From an uncultured Roseobacter sp. (GTDB lineage Bacteria; Pseudomonadota; Alphaproteobacteria; Rhodobacterales; Rhodobacteraceae): a stretch of DNA of 64,000 nucleotides. How positions within the stretch are numbered: position 1 is the first letter of the stretch; every line of letters begins with the position of its first letter. The stretch lies in the NCBI RefSeq assembly GCF_947488185.1, contig NZ_CANKYM010000003.1, forward strand, positions 508,873 to 572,872, in the 5' to 3' direction. The notes beneath the pieces were generated by a model. That model saw only the letters and a list, made by a program, of their open reading frames with translations. It searched no databases and was not told the origin of the DNA. The translations under genes and the position numbers were made by a program. Below are positions 1 to 10,001 of this stretch, piece after piece.

Positions 1-1
1 T

Positions 2-1927
2 CTGATCGAAGCCGGTGTCGAAGTGGCCGCCCTGATCGACAGCCGCCCGGATGCAGAACTGAAAGGGCACGCGTTTCCGACCTACGCAGGGGGCATGGTC
101 ACCGGCAGCGCCGGGCGTCTGGGGCTCAAGCGCATTACGGTGAAGTCCGACGGCATCACCGAAGAGCTCGAGGTGGATTGTTTGGCGATGTCCGGCGGCT
201 GGAACCCGACCGTGCATGTGACCTGCCACATGAACGGGCGGCCTACGTGGCGCGAGGATATCGCCAGTTTCGTGCCGACACCCGGCAGCGTGCCGGGGCT
301 GGAGGCCGCAGGCGCCTGCAATGGCGATTTCAGCACCGCCGCCTGTCTGGCTGCGGGTGCACAGGCTGCGAAATCCGCGCTGAAAGAGCTGGGCCTGAAG
401 GTGCCCCGCGGCGCTGTCCCTGATGCGGAGGGCAGCCCCTATCGCCTCTCTCCGCTCTGGGCGGTGCCGGGGAAGGGACGGGCGTGGCTCGACTTTCAGA
501 ACGATGTCACGGTGAAGGACGTCAGGCAGGCAGCCACTGAGAACTTCCGTTCCGTCGAGCACATGAAGCGCTATACCACGCAAGGTATGGCCACCGACCA
601 GGGCAAGAACTCTAATGTGGCCGCGCTGGCGCTGCTCGCGGATGCCACCGGACGCGGGATCCCGGAGACCGGCACCACGACCTTCCGCCCGCCGTTCACG
701 CCGGTCTCGCTTGCGGCTTTCGGGGCGGGCGCGCAGGGCGAAGGCTTTGCGCCCCGGCGTCTGACAACCTCTCATCCCATCAGCGTTGCGATGGGTGCGC
801 CGATGATCGAAGCAGGGCTTTGGTATCGCCCCAGCTACTTCCCGAAACCCGGCGAAACCCACTGGCGGCAATCCTGTGACCGTGAGGTTGGATATGTGCG
901 CAATGCGGTGGGCATCTGTGATGTCTCGACGCTGGGCAAGATCGACATTCAGGGGCCGGGTGCCGCCGCGCTGCTGGATTCTGTCTACACCAACACGTTC
1001 TCCACCTTGAAGGTTGGCCGCGTGCGCTATGGCCTGATGCTGCGCGAAGACGGCTATGTGATGGACGATGGCACCACGGCGCGGCTGGGGGAACAGCATT
1101 ACGTGATGACCACGACCACGGCGGCGGCGGGCAGCGTGATGCGGCATCTGGAATTCGTGCATCAGGTGTTGCGGCCCGATCTGGATGTGCGGTTCACCTC
1201 CGTGACCGAACAATGGGCGCAGTTCGCCGTCGCCGGACCGAAATCGCGTGAGCTGCTGAACGATCTGCTGGACGACCGTATCGACAATGAAAGCTGGCCT
1301 TTCATGGCCTGTGGCCCGGTGAGTATGGCCGGTGTGCAGGGGCGGCTTTTCCGCATCTCCTTCTCGGGCGAACATGCCTATGAGGTGGCCGTGCCCGCCC
1401 GCTACGGGGAAAGCCTGTTCAAGTTGCTGCTCGCGCGTGCCGAGGCGCTGGGCGGGGGCGCCTATGGTATGGAGGCGCTGAACGTATTGCGGATTGAAAA
1501 GGGTCACATCACCCACGCTGAAATCCACGGGCGCACCACGGCGTTCGACATCGGGTTCGCGCGTATGGTGAGCGCGAAGAAGGATTGCATCGGTCAGGCG
1601 ATGGCCGCGCGTGAGGGGCTGGTGGACCCTGACCGGGAGCGGTTGGTGGGGCTGAAACCTGTCGGCGCGGTCAAGGAACTGACGGCGGGCGCGCATCTCT
1701 TTGAGCGGGATGCGGCGGCGACACGCGAGAACGATCAGGGCTACGTGACCTCCGTCGGCTTTTCGCCAACGCTTGGTCATTTCATCGCCTTGGGCTTTGT
1801 CAAACGCGGGCCGGAGCGGATGGGTGAAACCCTGCGGCTGGTCGATCACTTGCGCGGGATTGAAACAGAGGTGGAGATTTGTTCGCCCGTTTTTGTCGAT
1901 CCGGAAGGAGGGCGGACCCGTGGTTGA
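2..1927 (+). CDS. soxA: Sarcosine oxidase alpha subunit, 3' part (gene runs off the left edge)
   Basis: The large subunit of heterotetrameric sarcosine oxidase demethylates sarcosine to glycine and passes the C1 unit to tetrahydrofolate. The frame is open to the left edge, so the start and the N-terminal dinucleotide-binding domain are outside the window. What is visible is the C-terminal part of the FAD/NAD domain, then a GcvT-like aminomethyltransferase domain over the last 400 or so residues (it begins near ...FPKPGETHWRQ). The last 8 bases overlap the start of the gamma subunit gene, which fixes the A-G order of a soxBDAG operon. Family identity is judged from sequence character and from the gamma-like neighbour. 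Confidence 0.9.
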   Translation: MIEAGVEVAALIDSRPDAELKGHAFPTYAGGMVTGSAGRLGLKRITVKSDGITEELEVDCLAMSGGWNPTVHVTCHMNGRPTWREDIASFVPTPGSVPGLEAAGACNGDFSTAACLAAGAQAAKSALKELGLKVPRGAVPDAEGSPYRLSPLWAVPGKGRAWLDFQNDVTVKDVRQAATENFRSVEHMKRYTTQGMATDQGKNSNVAALALLADATGRGIPETGTTTFRPPFTPVSLAAFGAGAQGEGFAPRRLTTSHPISVAMGAPMIEAGLWYRPSYFPKPGETHWRQSCDREVGYVRNAVGICDVSTLGKIDIQGPGAAALLDSVYTNTFSTLKVGRVRYGLMLREDGYVMDDGTTARLGEQHYVMTTTTAAAGSVMRHLEFVHQVLRPDLDVRFTSVTEQWAQFAVAGPKSRELLNDLLDDRIDNESWPFMACGPVSMAGVQGRLFRISFSGEHAYEVAVPARYGESLFKLLLARAEALGGGAYGMEALNVLRIEKGHITHAEIHGRTTAFDIGFARMVSAKKDCIGQAMAAREGLVDPDRERLVGLKPVGAVKELTAGAHLFERDAAATRENDQGYVTSVGFSPTLGHFIALGFVKRGPERMGETLRLVDHLRGIETEVEICSPVFVDPEGGRTRG

Positions 1928-2465
1928 GCTGAGTGCGAAAAGCCCCTGCGCCGGTCTTCTGCCGATGACGATTGGCAGCGTTTCCGTGGCTGAGGTCGAT
2001 TTGGGCCGCCTGACCTCGATCGCACCTTACAAGGGACGGGCGACGGAGGCAGCGGACGCCTTCAAAGTGGCACATGGCCTTGCCTATCCGGCGGCCAACC
2101 GGGCAACGGGCAAGGACGGGTGCCGCGCGCTCTGGTTCGGGCGCGATATGATTCTGTTGGCGGGGCCGCCCCCTGATCTCACGCTGGCAGGGACGGCGGC
2201 GCTGACGGATCAAAGCGACGCCTGGGCCAGTGTCACGGTCACTGGAGAGCGGGCCGAGGAGGTGCTGGCGCGGCTGGTGCCGATTGACCTGCGGGCGGCG
2301 CATTTCAAACGCGGCCATACGGCGCGCACACTGATCATGCATATGAATGGAGCGATCACGCGGGTCGGGGCAGACAGCTTCCTGATCCTTGTCTTTCGCG
2401 CGATGGCCGGCACATTGGTGCACGATCTGAAACAGGCTATGGAAGCTGTCGCAGCGCGCGGGTAA
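1920..2465 (+). CDS. soxG: Sarcosine oxidase gamma subunit
   Basis: This is the small accessory subunit of heterotetrameric sarcosine oxidase, about 181 residues and related to the GcvT fold. A GTG start at 1920 is preferred over any upstream in-frame start because it overlaps the soxA stop (GTG at 1920, soxA TGA at 1925-1927) and has a strong purine-rich ribosome site (GGAAGGAGGG, 1902-1911). The overlap implies translational coupling with the alpha subunit. Sequence such as WASVTVTGERAEEVLARL and the C-terminal half are typical of SoxG. It is the last gene of the operon; an unrelated secreted protein follows after 34 bases. Confidence 0.85.
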   Translation: MVELSAKSPCAGLLPMTIGSVSVAEVDLGRLTSIAPYKGRATEAADAFKVAHGLAYPAANRATGKDGCRALWFGRDMILLAGPPPDLTLAGTAALTDQSDAWASVTVTGERAEEVLARLVPIDLRAAHFKRGHTARTLIMHMNGAITRVGADSFLILVFRAMAGTLVHDLKQAMEAVAARG

Positions 2466-2499
2466 GATGCGCTCATCGAAATGGATGCGGAGAGTTTAA

Positions 2500-2802
2500 A
2501 TGTTGCGTTTTGTACTGGCGGGAACCCTTACCCTGACCGCCCTGCCTGCGGTTGCACAGGATGAAAAGGAAGTCAGCTGCGGCTATCAGGCGGATGTTGT
2601 GGCGGCCGTGCGTCAGGCGCGTTTAGACCGCGTCCGGGAAGCCAAAGTGAAGGAAACGGTGCTGGCCAGTGACCCGGCTTGGCCTGCGAAGTTCAACAAT
2701 GCCATTCCGCTGGTCACCCCCTGGATCTACGAAATGCCGCGCAAGGACGTGCGCGACAACGATCTGGCCCAGGTCTGGAAGGACGCCTGTCTGGCGCAGT
2801 GA
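2500..2802 (+). CDS. Small secreted protein of unknown function
   Basis: This 100-residue protein has a clear N-terminal signal peptide (hydrophobic core LAGTLTLTALPAV, probable cleavage after AVAQ at about residue 20). The mature part is charged and contains two cysteines (C27 and C98 by count) that could form a disulfide in the periplasm. A purine-rich stretch (CGGAGAG) precedes the ATG. I do not recognise the family. It sits alone between soxG and dnaG, in the same direction as both. Confidence 0.65.
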   Translation: MLRFVLAGTLTLTALPAVAQDEKEVSCGYQADVVAAVRQARLDRVREAKVKETVLASDPAWPAKFNNAIPLVTPWIYEMPRKDVRDNDLAQVWKDACLAQ

Positions 2803-2873
2803 TGCCGCGAGCCCTGCGGTAATTTAGCGGGCGGCTACTGGACTCTGCCGGGGCCTGGCCTGATACTTGCGCC

Positions 2874-4832
2874 ATGAGCCTGCCGCCCGGATTTCTTGAT
2901 GAATTGCGCACCCGTTTGAGCCTGACATCAGTTGTCGGGCGCAAGGTCATGTGGGATCAGCGCAAATCCAATCAGGCCAAGGGTGATATGTGGGCGCCAT
3001 GCCCATTCCATCAGGAAAAATCCGCCAGTTTCCACGTCGATGACCGCAAGGGATTCTACTATTGCTTCGGCTGCCACGCCAAGGGGGACGCGATCTCCTT
3101 TGTGCGCGAGACGGAGAATGTCGGCTTCATGGAAGCCGTGGAGATTCTGGCGCGTGAGGCGGGCATGCCGATGCCCGCGCGCGACCCGCAAGCCCAGCAG
3201 AAAGCAGATAAACGCACCCAACTGGCGGAAGTCATGGAGCAGGCGGTCAAGTTTTTCCGCCTGCAGCTGAACACCGGGGCGGCGGCAGAGGCCCGCGCCT
3301 ATCTGGAGCGGCGTGGGCTGGGTGCCGAAACGCTTGAGCGGTGGGAGATCGGTTTCGCGCCGGATCAGTGGCAGGGCCTCTGGGACCATCTCAAGGCAAA
3401 GAATGTCGAAGATCAGCTGATCCTGGAGGCAGGGTTGGCCAAACCCTCGTCCAAGGGGGGCAAGCCCTATGACACCTTCCGGGGCCGCATCATCTATCCC
3501 ATTCGCGATGCGCGGGGGCGTGCGATTGCCTTTGGCGGCCGCGCGATGGACCCCAATGACAACGCCAAATACCTGAACTCCCCGGAAACCGAGCTCTTTG
3601 ACAAGGGACGCAGCCTTTACAATCAGGGCCCCGCGCGGACAGCCGCCGGGAAGGGTCAGCCGCTGATCGTGGCCGAGGGGTATATGGATGTCATCGCCCT
3701 GGCCTCCGCCGGGTTCGAGGCGGCCGTGGCCCCGCTCGGCACCGCGATCACGGACAACCAGTTGCATATGCTCTGGCGGATCGCGCCCGAACCGATCATC
3801 GCGATGGATGGCGATACGGCGGGTCTGCGCGCGGCGATGCGGCTGATCGATCTGGCGCTGCCGCTGCTGGAGGCGGGGCGGTCCTTGCGGTTCGCGATCA
3901 TGCCGCCGGGCAAGGACCCCGACGATCTGCTGCGCGAACAGGGCGCGCCCGCCTTGCAAAAGCTGTTGGATGAGGCGCTGCCGATGGTGCGGTTGCTGTG
4001 GCAGCGCGAAACCGAAGGCAAGGTCTTTGACAGTCCGGAGCGCAAGGCCGCGCTCGACAAGGCCCTGCGCGACCGGATCATGACCATCAAAGATCCGTCG
4101 ATCCGCAGCCACTATGGTCAGGAAATCAAGGACTTGCGGTGGCAGCTGTTTCGGCCCGCGCGCCCGTCAGGTGGGGGTAAGTCGGGCAAGGGGCAGGGGC
4201 GCTGGAAAGGCGCGCCGGCAAGTGCTTTGGCTTCGACCAAGGCCTCCGTGCTTGCCGCCTCGGACGACAGCCGCACCGCTGAACATCTGCGCGAAGCGGT
4301 TATTCTTGCGGCACTGGTGACCTGCCCGGAGGTGATCGAGCCTTTCGAGTCCGGCATCGAGCAGATGCGCTGCACTGATCCGCTCCACGCCGACCTGCGG
4401 CAACTGCTGCTCCGCGATATGGATCTGGATGCCGATACCCTACGCACCCGTATATCCGACGCTCTTGGCGCAGAGACCCTTGAAAACCTGCTGGCCCAAC
4501 GCCATGTCGCCATTGTGCCGTGTATCCGGTCCCCTGGGGATGTGGAAAAGGCGCGCATGACGGTGGCCGAAGAGCTGGCCAAATTGCACAGCGCACGGGG
4601 CCTCGACGCAGAAATTGCCGAAGCAGTTGAAGACCTCAACGGCGTGGCGGACGAAGGCCTAACTTGGCGGTTGTCCGAAGCCGCACAGGCCGCGGACCGG
4701 GCCCGCAGAAGCGGGCAGGAGGACACGGCAGAATACGATCTGGGCGACAATGGTGCGCGAATCAGTCGGGAGGAACGGGGTGCGCTGGACGCATTACTTG
4801 ATGCCATTAAGCACCAGAAACCGGGTGGTTAA
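2874..4832 (+). CDS. dnaG: DNA primase
   Basis: Synthesises RNA primers at the replication fork. The 652-residue protein has the bacterial DnaG layout. There is an N-terminal CHC2 zinc finger (C43-P-F-H46 and C64-F-G-C67), then the RNA polymerase/TOPRIM core with EGYMD (E268) and MDGDTAG (D312, D314), the acidic metal-binding residues. A low-complexity Gly/Lys-rich linker near residues 430-455 leads to a C-terminal helicase-binding domain. It lies upstream of rpoD in the usual dnaG-rpoD macromolecular synthesis arrangement; rpsU is not adjacent, which is usual in this group. Confidence 0.97.
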   Translation: MSLPPGFLDELRTRLSLTSVVGRKVMWDQRKSNQAKGDMWAPCPFHQEKSASFHVDDRKGFYYCFGCHAKGDAISFVRETENVGFMEAVEILAREAGMPMPARDPQAQQKADKRTQLAEVMEQAVKFFRLQLNTGAAAEARAYLERRGLGAETLERWEIGFAPDQWQGLWDHLKAKNVEDQLILEAGLAKPSSKGGKPYDTFRGRIIYPIRDARGRAIAFGGRAMDPNDNAKYLNSPETELFDKGRSLYNQGPARTAAGKGQPLIVAEGYMDVIALASAGFEAAVAPLGTAITDNQLHMLWRIAPEPIIAMDGDTAGLRAAMRLIDLALPLLEAGRSLRFAIMPPGKDPDDLLREQGAPALQKLLDEALPMVRLLWQRETEGKVFDSPERKAALDKALRDRIMTIKDPSIRSHYGQEIKDLRWQLFRPARPSGGGKSGKGQGRWKGAPASALASTKASVLAASDDSRTAEHLREAVILAALVTCPEVIEPFESGIEQMRCTDPLHADLRQLLLRDMDLDADTLRTRISDALGAETLENLLAQRHVAIVPCIRSPGDVEKARMTVAEELAKLHSARGLDAEIAEAVEDLNGVADEGLTWRLSEAAQAADRARRSGQEDTAEYDLGDNGARISREERGALDALLDAIKHQKPGG

Positions 4833-4878
4833 CCATATTTGAACGGGAAACCGGCAGAAAAAGAAGGTAAACGGGTGG

Positions 4879-4931
4879 CCGAATCACCCAAAACCACTAG
4901 ATGATTCCCTAGTGATTCGGGCGAGCGAATC
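4879..4931 (+). promoter_or_regulatory. Overlapping alternative hairpins in the dnaG-rpoD leader
   Basis: Three perfect inverted repeats overlap in the 123-base dnaG-rpoD gap. CCGAATCAC (4879-4887) pairs with GTGATTCGG (4912-4920). CACTAG (4895-4900) pairs with CTAGTG (4909-4914). GATTCG (4914-4919) pairs with CGAATC (4926-4931). They share bases, so they cannot all form at once. They lie 24-76 bases upstream of the rpoD start. This looks like an attenuator or operator; the function is inferred. Confidence 0.45.
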
Positions 4932-4955
4932 GATGAGACCCTTGAGGAGCAGTGC

Positions 4956-6938
<1,983 letters not shown>

Positions 6939-6967
6939 GGCCACTTACACGCTCGACTGGAATTGCG

Positions 6968-6992
6968 TCCTCGCCGTCGAAAATGGCGAGGA
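6968..6992. terminator. Hairpin just downstream of rpoD
   Basis: An 8-bp perfect stem (TCCTCGCC at 6968-6975, GGCGAGGA at 6985-6992) with a 9-base loop lies 30 bases past the rpoD stop. No T-run follows, so intrinsic termination is uncertain. It could instead protect the rpoD 3' end. It overlaps the apparent N-terminal coding region of the next gene. Confidence 0.35.
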
Positions 6993-7014
6993 TGTTGCAA
7001 CAGACGGCAACCTT

Positions 7015-7497
7015 TTGATCTCGGCACAGATATCCGTGGGGATTGCGACGGTGTCCGCGTCCGAGGCTCTTAGAGGCTCAAAAACATTTCCAGTTACGGC
7101 GACTCAGTTCAACACACGCATAGAAGCGCTTGGCTGGGGCGATTTTGATCGTGTGATGGGACCGCTCGTTTTTGACTTGACCTATATTAACATGTCCGTT
7201 GTCGTGGATGACACGTTTGAAGAGCGCGTCGGCGCGCTTTGGACAGCTATGTTCCCAAACATAGACCGCGAATTGCCGCCGGGTTTGACGCAGGCGGAAC
7301 TCCAAGGCGAGAATTTTCATAAATGGCGGAACGCGTGGTACGATGTTCACACGCTTTGGGCGCACCTCAATGCCGAACGTGATGTCTTTGTGATGACGAA
7401 CACAAAGGATTTCCAGAAGAACGCGGATAAACTCGCGTTGCATGGTTTGAAAGCCGTACACACACCGGCGGAGGCACTGCGCATTCTTACCAATTGA
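7015..7497 (+). CDS. Hypothetical protein, possibly with a lost or unusual start
   Basis: The first usable start in this frame is a TTG at 7015, giving 160 residues. The frame reads protein-like from about 6940 (residues TYTLDWNCVLAVENGED precede the TTG), yet no ATG, GTG or TTG occurs in frame between an upstream stop at 6841 and position 7015. The soluble sequence has a near-C-terminal stretch RDVFVMTNTKDFQKNADKL that resembles the acidic end of PIN-like nucleases, but I cannot assign it. It may be 5'-truncated. No clear ribosome site precedes the TTG. Confidence 0.45.
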   Translation: MISAQISVGIATVSASEALRGSKTFPVTATQFNTRIEALGWGDFDRVMGPLVFDLTYINMSVVVDDTFEERVGALWTAMFPNIDRELPPGLTQAELQGENFHKWRNAWYDVHTLWAHLNAERDVFVMTNTKDFQKNADKLALHGLKAVHTPAEALRILTN

Positions 7498-7606
7498 GGC
7501 GACTGCTCTTGGGGTTCTTATTGAGTGCTCAGCTGGTTGCCATCTAAGTGACTTTCCCAACGAGCTATGCCCCGTTAGGCTACACGAAATATCGAAGGGG
7601 CGCGCA

Positions 7607-7885
7607 ATGTCATTGCTAAGAAAACTATTCGGCGGCGGGAACAAGGGCGCCGCATCAGAGGCATCGACCGAAATCTATGAGGGGTTCCGGATCACGGCGA
7701 CGCCCGTTGCGGAAGGCAACACTTACCGTGTCTCCGCGCTGATCGAGAAAGACGTGGATGGCGAGACGCTCAGCCATCAGCTGATCCGCGCAGACACCGT
7801 GCAGGGTCTGGAAGAAGCGCAAAAGGCTTGTTTCCGCAAGGCCAAGCAGGTGATCGATGAGCAGGGCGAGCGGATTTTTAGGTGA
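7607..7885 (+). CDS. HlyU family protein
   Basis: This 92-residue protein matches the HlyU family in length and in its core (IYEGFRITATP ... YRVSALIEKD). In Vibrio, HlyU is a regulator of haemolysin. In Rhodobacterales the role of the small stand-alone members is not established. A hydrophobic and glycine-rich N-terminus (LRKLFGGGNKG) precedes the domain. The stop overlaps the GTG of the next gene (7882), so the two are probably translated together. Confidence 0.7.
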   Translation: MSLLRKLFGGGNKGAASEASTEIYEGFRITATPVAEGNTYRVSALIEKDVDGETLSHQLIRADTVQGLEEAQKACFRKAKQVIDEQGERIFR

Positions 7886-8304
7886 CAAGTAACCAAACGG
7901 TGGAGATCACCATCGCCACCGGCGGCCAGGGGCTGTACGAGTTCACGGATCAGATCCCGCACCTGAAAGGGTCCGGGCTGCTTACGCTCTTTGTCCGCCA
8001 CACCTCGGCCAGCCTGCTCATTCAGGAAAACGCGGACCCGGAGGTGCAGACGGACCTTGCCAATTTCTTTGCCCGCCTGGTGCCGCCCGCCACTGATCCG
8101 TCCATGTCCTATCTGACCCACACCTACGAGGGTCCGGACGACATGCCTGCGCATATCAAGGCCGCGCTGCTGCCCACACATTTGTCGATCCCGGTCACGG
8201 ACGGGCAGATGATGCTGGGCACCTGGCAGGGCGTTTACCTCTTTGAACATCGCACACGGCCCCACACCCGCTGCGTTGCGGTGTCATTTCTGAGCAACGA
8301 CTGA
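7882..8304 (+). CDS. yjbQ: YjbQ family protein (UPF0047)
   Basis: This 140-residue single-domain protein of the YjbQ/UPF0047 family is often annotated as a secondary thiamine-phosphate synthase. It carries the family pattern VRHTSASLLIQENADPEV near residues 35-52, the HTYEGPDDMPAHIK loop, and the C-terminal GTWQGVYLFEHR segment. The conserved histidines and aspartates are thought to bind metal. The GTG start overlaps the stop of the HlyU-family gene. The enzymatic role in this organism is inferred from the family only. Confidence 0.85.
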   Translation: MTSNQTVEITIATGGQGLYEFTDQIPHLKGSGLLTLFVRHTSASLLIQENADPEVQTDLANFFARLVPPATDPSMSYLTHTYEGPDDMPAHIKAALLPTHLSIPVTDGQMMLGTWQGVYLFEHRTRPHTRCVAVSFLSND

Positions 8305-8438
8305 GAGCGCATTTCGCCTACCACATGTTGGTGAACAAATCCCCTCTACCCAAAACTTAGGCGCTCGCCTATAAGTATGGATAAGTGGGGCGGCGATCCC
8401 ACAAAGAGGCAGATAGACAACATGAAGGGGGACGGCCC

Positions 8439-8906
8439 ATGCGCTGCCCGTTTTGCGGAAACATTGACACTCAGGTGAAAGACAGCCGACCTGCGGAGGA
8501 TCACGTATCGATCCGGCGCCGCAGGTTCTGTCCGGCCTGCGGCGGGCGGTTCACAACCTACGAACGGGTCCAGCTGCGCGATCTGGTGGTGATCAAATCC
8601 AACGGCAAGCGCGAGGATTTCGACCGCGACAAGCTGGAACGGTCCATCCGCATCTCGATGCAGAAACGCCCGATTGATCCCGATCGGATTGACCAGATGA
8701 TCTCCGGCATCGTGCGGCGGCTGGAGAGCATGGGCGAGACGGACATCAATTCCAAGCAGATCGGTGAGATCGTGATGGAGGCGCTGGCACGGATCGACAC
8801 CGTGGCCTATGTTCGTTTTGCCAGCGTATACAAGAACTTCCAGGCTGCGGATGATTTCGATAAATTTGTCAGCGAATTGCGGCCGGACGTGCCACCGGAA
8901 GAGTGA
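8439..8906 (+). CDS. nrdR: Transcriptional repressor NrdR
   Basis: NrdR senses ATP/dATP and represses ribonucleotide reductase genes. The ATG at 8439 is chosen over an upstream in-frame start because the protein then begins MRCPFCG, as in the family, and a GAAGGGGGA ribosome site lies just before it. The N-terminal zinc ribbon is CPFC (about residue 3) and CPAC (about residue 31). The ATP-cone domain follows ([16 protein letters not shown]). About 155 residues. The stop overlaps the ribD GTG, the common nrdR-ribD arrangement. Confidence 0.95.
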   Translation: MRCPFCGNIDTQVKDSRPAEDHVSIRRRRFCPACGGRFTTYERVQLRDLVVIKSNGKREDFDRDKLERSIRISMQKRPIDPDRIDQMISGIVRRLESMGETDINSKQIGEIVMEALARIDTVAYVRFASVYKNFQAADDFDKFVSELRPDVPPEE

Positions 8907-10000
8907 GCGCGCGCGACCGTTTCATGGCGCTTGCGCTGTCCCTGGGGCGGCGCGGGCTGGGGCGGACATGGCCGAACCCGGCGGTCGGGTGCGTTATCGT
9001 CAAAGGCGGGCGCGTGATCGGTCGCGGGTGGACGCAGCCCGGTGGCAGGCCGCATGCGGAGACGGAAGCCTTGGCGCAGGCGGGTTCTGGCGCACTGGGG
9101 TCCGATGTCTATGTCACGCTGGAACCCTGCGCACATCACGGCAAGACGCCGCCTTGTGCCCAAGCCCTCATCGATGCTGGCGTGGCGCGGGTTTTTGTCG
9201 CGGTGGAAGACATCGATCTGCGGGTTGCGGGGCAGGGGTGCGCGATGCTGCGCGCGGCGGACATCGAGGTGCATACCGGCCTCCTGGAACGTGAAGCGCG
9301 CGCGGCGAATGCAGGTTTCTTCACCCGGCTCAACACTGATCGGCCTTTTGTAACTCTGAAACTGGCGAGCAGTTTTGATGGACGCATTGCCACCGGTACC
9401 GGCGAAAGCCAGTGGATCACGGGGCCGGATGCGCGCCGCGCCGTGCATGCCATGCGGGCACGGCACGACGCGGTGATGGTTGGCGGCGGGACGGCGCGCA
9501 AGGACGACCCGAGCCTGACGGTGCGGGGTCTGGGCGTCGATTGGCAACCGGCGCGGGTTGTGGTCAGCCGCCGTCTCGACTTGCCCTTGATGAGTGGTCT
9601 GGCCCGCACGGCGCAGGAGGTTCCTGTGATCCTTTGCCACGGCCATGATGCGGACGGGACGCTGATGCAGACGTGGCACGATCTGGGTGCCACGCTTCTG
9701 CCCTGCGCGGCAAAGGGCGGGCAGCTGGACCCGCAGGACCTGTTGCGGCAGCTGGCCTCACATGGGCTGACACGCGTGTTTTGCGAAGGCGGCAGCGCGT
9801 TGGCGGCAAGCCTGATCGAAGCGGATCTGGTGGATGAACTGGTCGGCTTTACCGCCGGTCTTGCCATCGGGGCGGAGGGGCTGCCTTCCGTCGGGGCCCT
9901 GGGTCTTGGGCATCTGGCGCAGGCGCAGCGCTATGTGCTGAAGCAAAACCAGACCATCGGAGGGGACGTGCTGCACATCTGGCAGCGCGCCTCCGGGTAA
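8903..10000 (+). CDS. ribD: Bifunctional riboflavin deaminase/reductase RibD
   Basis: Performs the second and third steps of riboflavin synthesis: deamination of the GTP-derived pyrimidine, then reduction of its ribosyl side chain. The N-terminal cytidine-deaminase-like domain holds the zinc motif HAETEAL and [11 protein letters not shown]. The C-terminal half is the NADPH reductase domain ([22 protein letters not shown]). 365 residues, normal length. The GTG start overlaps the nrdR stop. The rest of the riboflavin cluster resumes at 14723, after three capsule genes on the other strand. Confidence 0.95.
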   Translation: MSARDRFMALALSLGRRGLGRTWPNPAVGCVIVKGGRVIGRGWTQPGGRPHAETEALAQAGSGALGSDVYVTLEPCAHHGKTPPCAQALIDAGVARVFVAVEDIDLRVAGQGCAMLRAADIEVHTGLLEREARAANAGFFTRLNTDRPFVTLKLASSFDGRIATGTGESQWITGPDARRAVHAMRARHDAVMVGGGTARKDDPSLTVRGLGVDWQPARVVVSRRLDLPLMSGLARTAQEVPVILCHGHDADGTLMQTWHDLGATLLPCAAKGGQLDPQDLLRQLASHGLTRVFCEGGSALAASLIEADLVDELVGFTAGLAIGAEGLPSVGALGLGHLAQAQRYVLKQNQTIGGDVLHIWQRASG

Positions 10001-10001
10001 C

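Noticed and set aside
2928..4112. A 394-codon minus-strand frame
   Set aside because: Lies opposite dnaG, whose zinc finger and TOPRIM motifs are clear.
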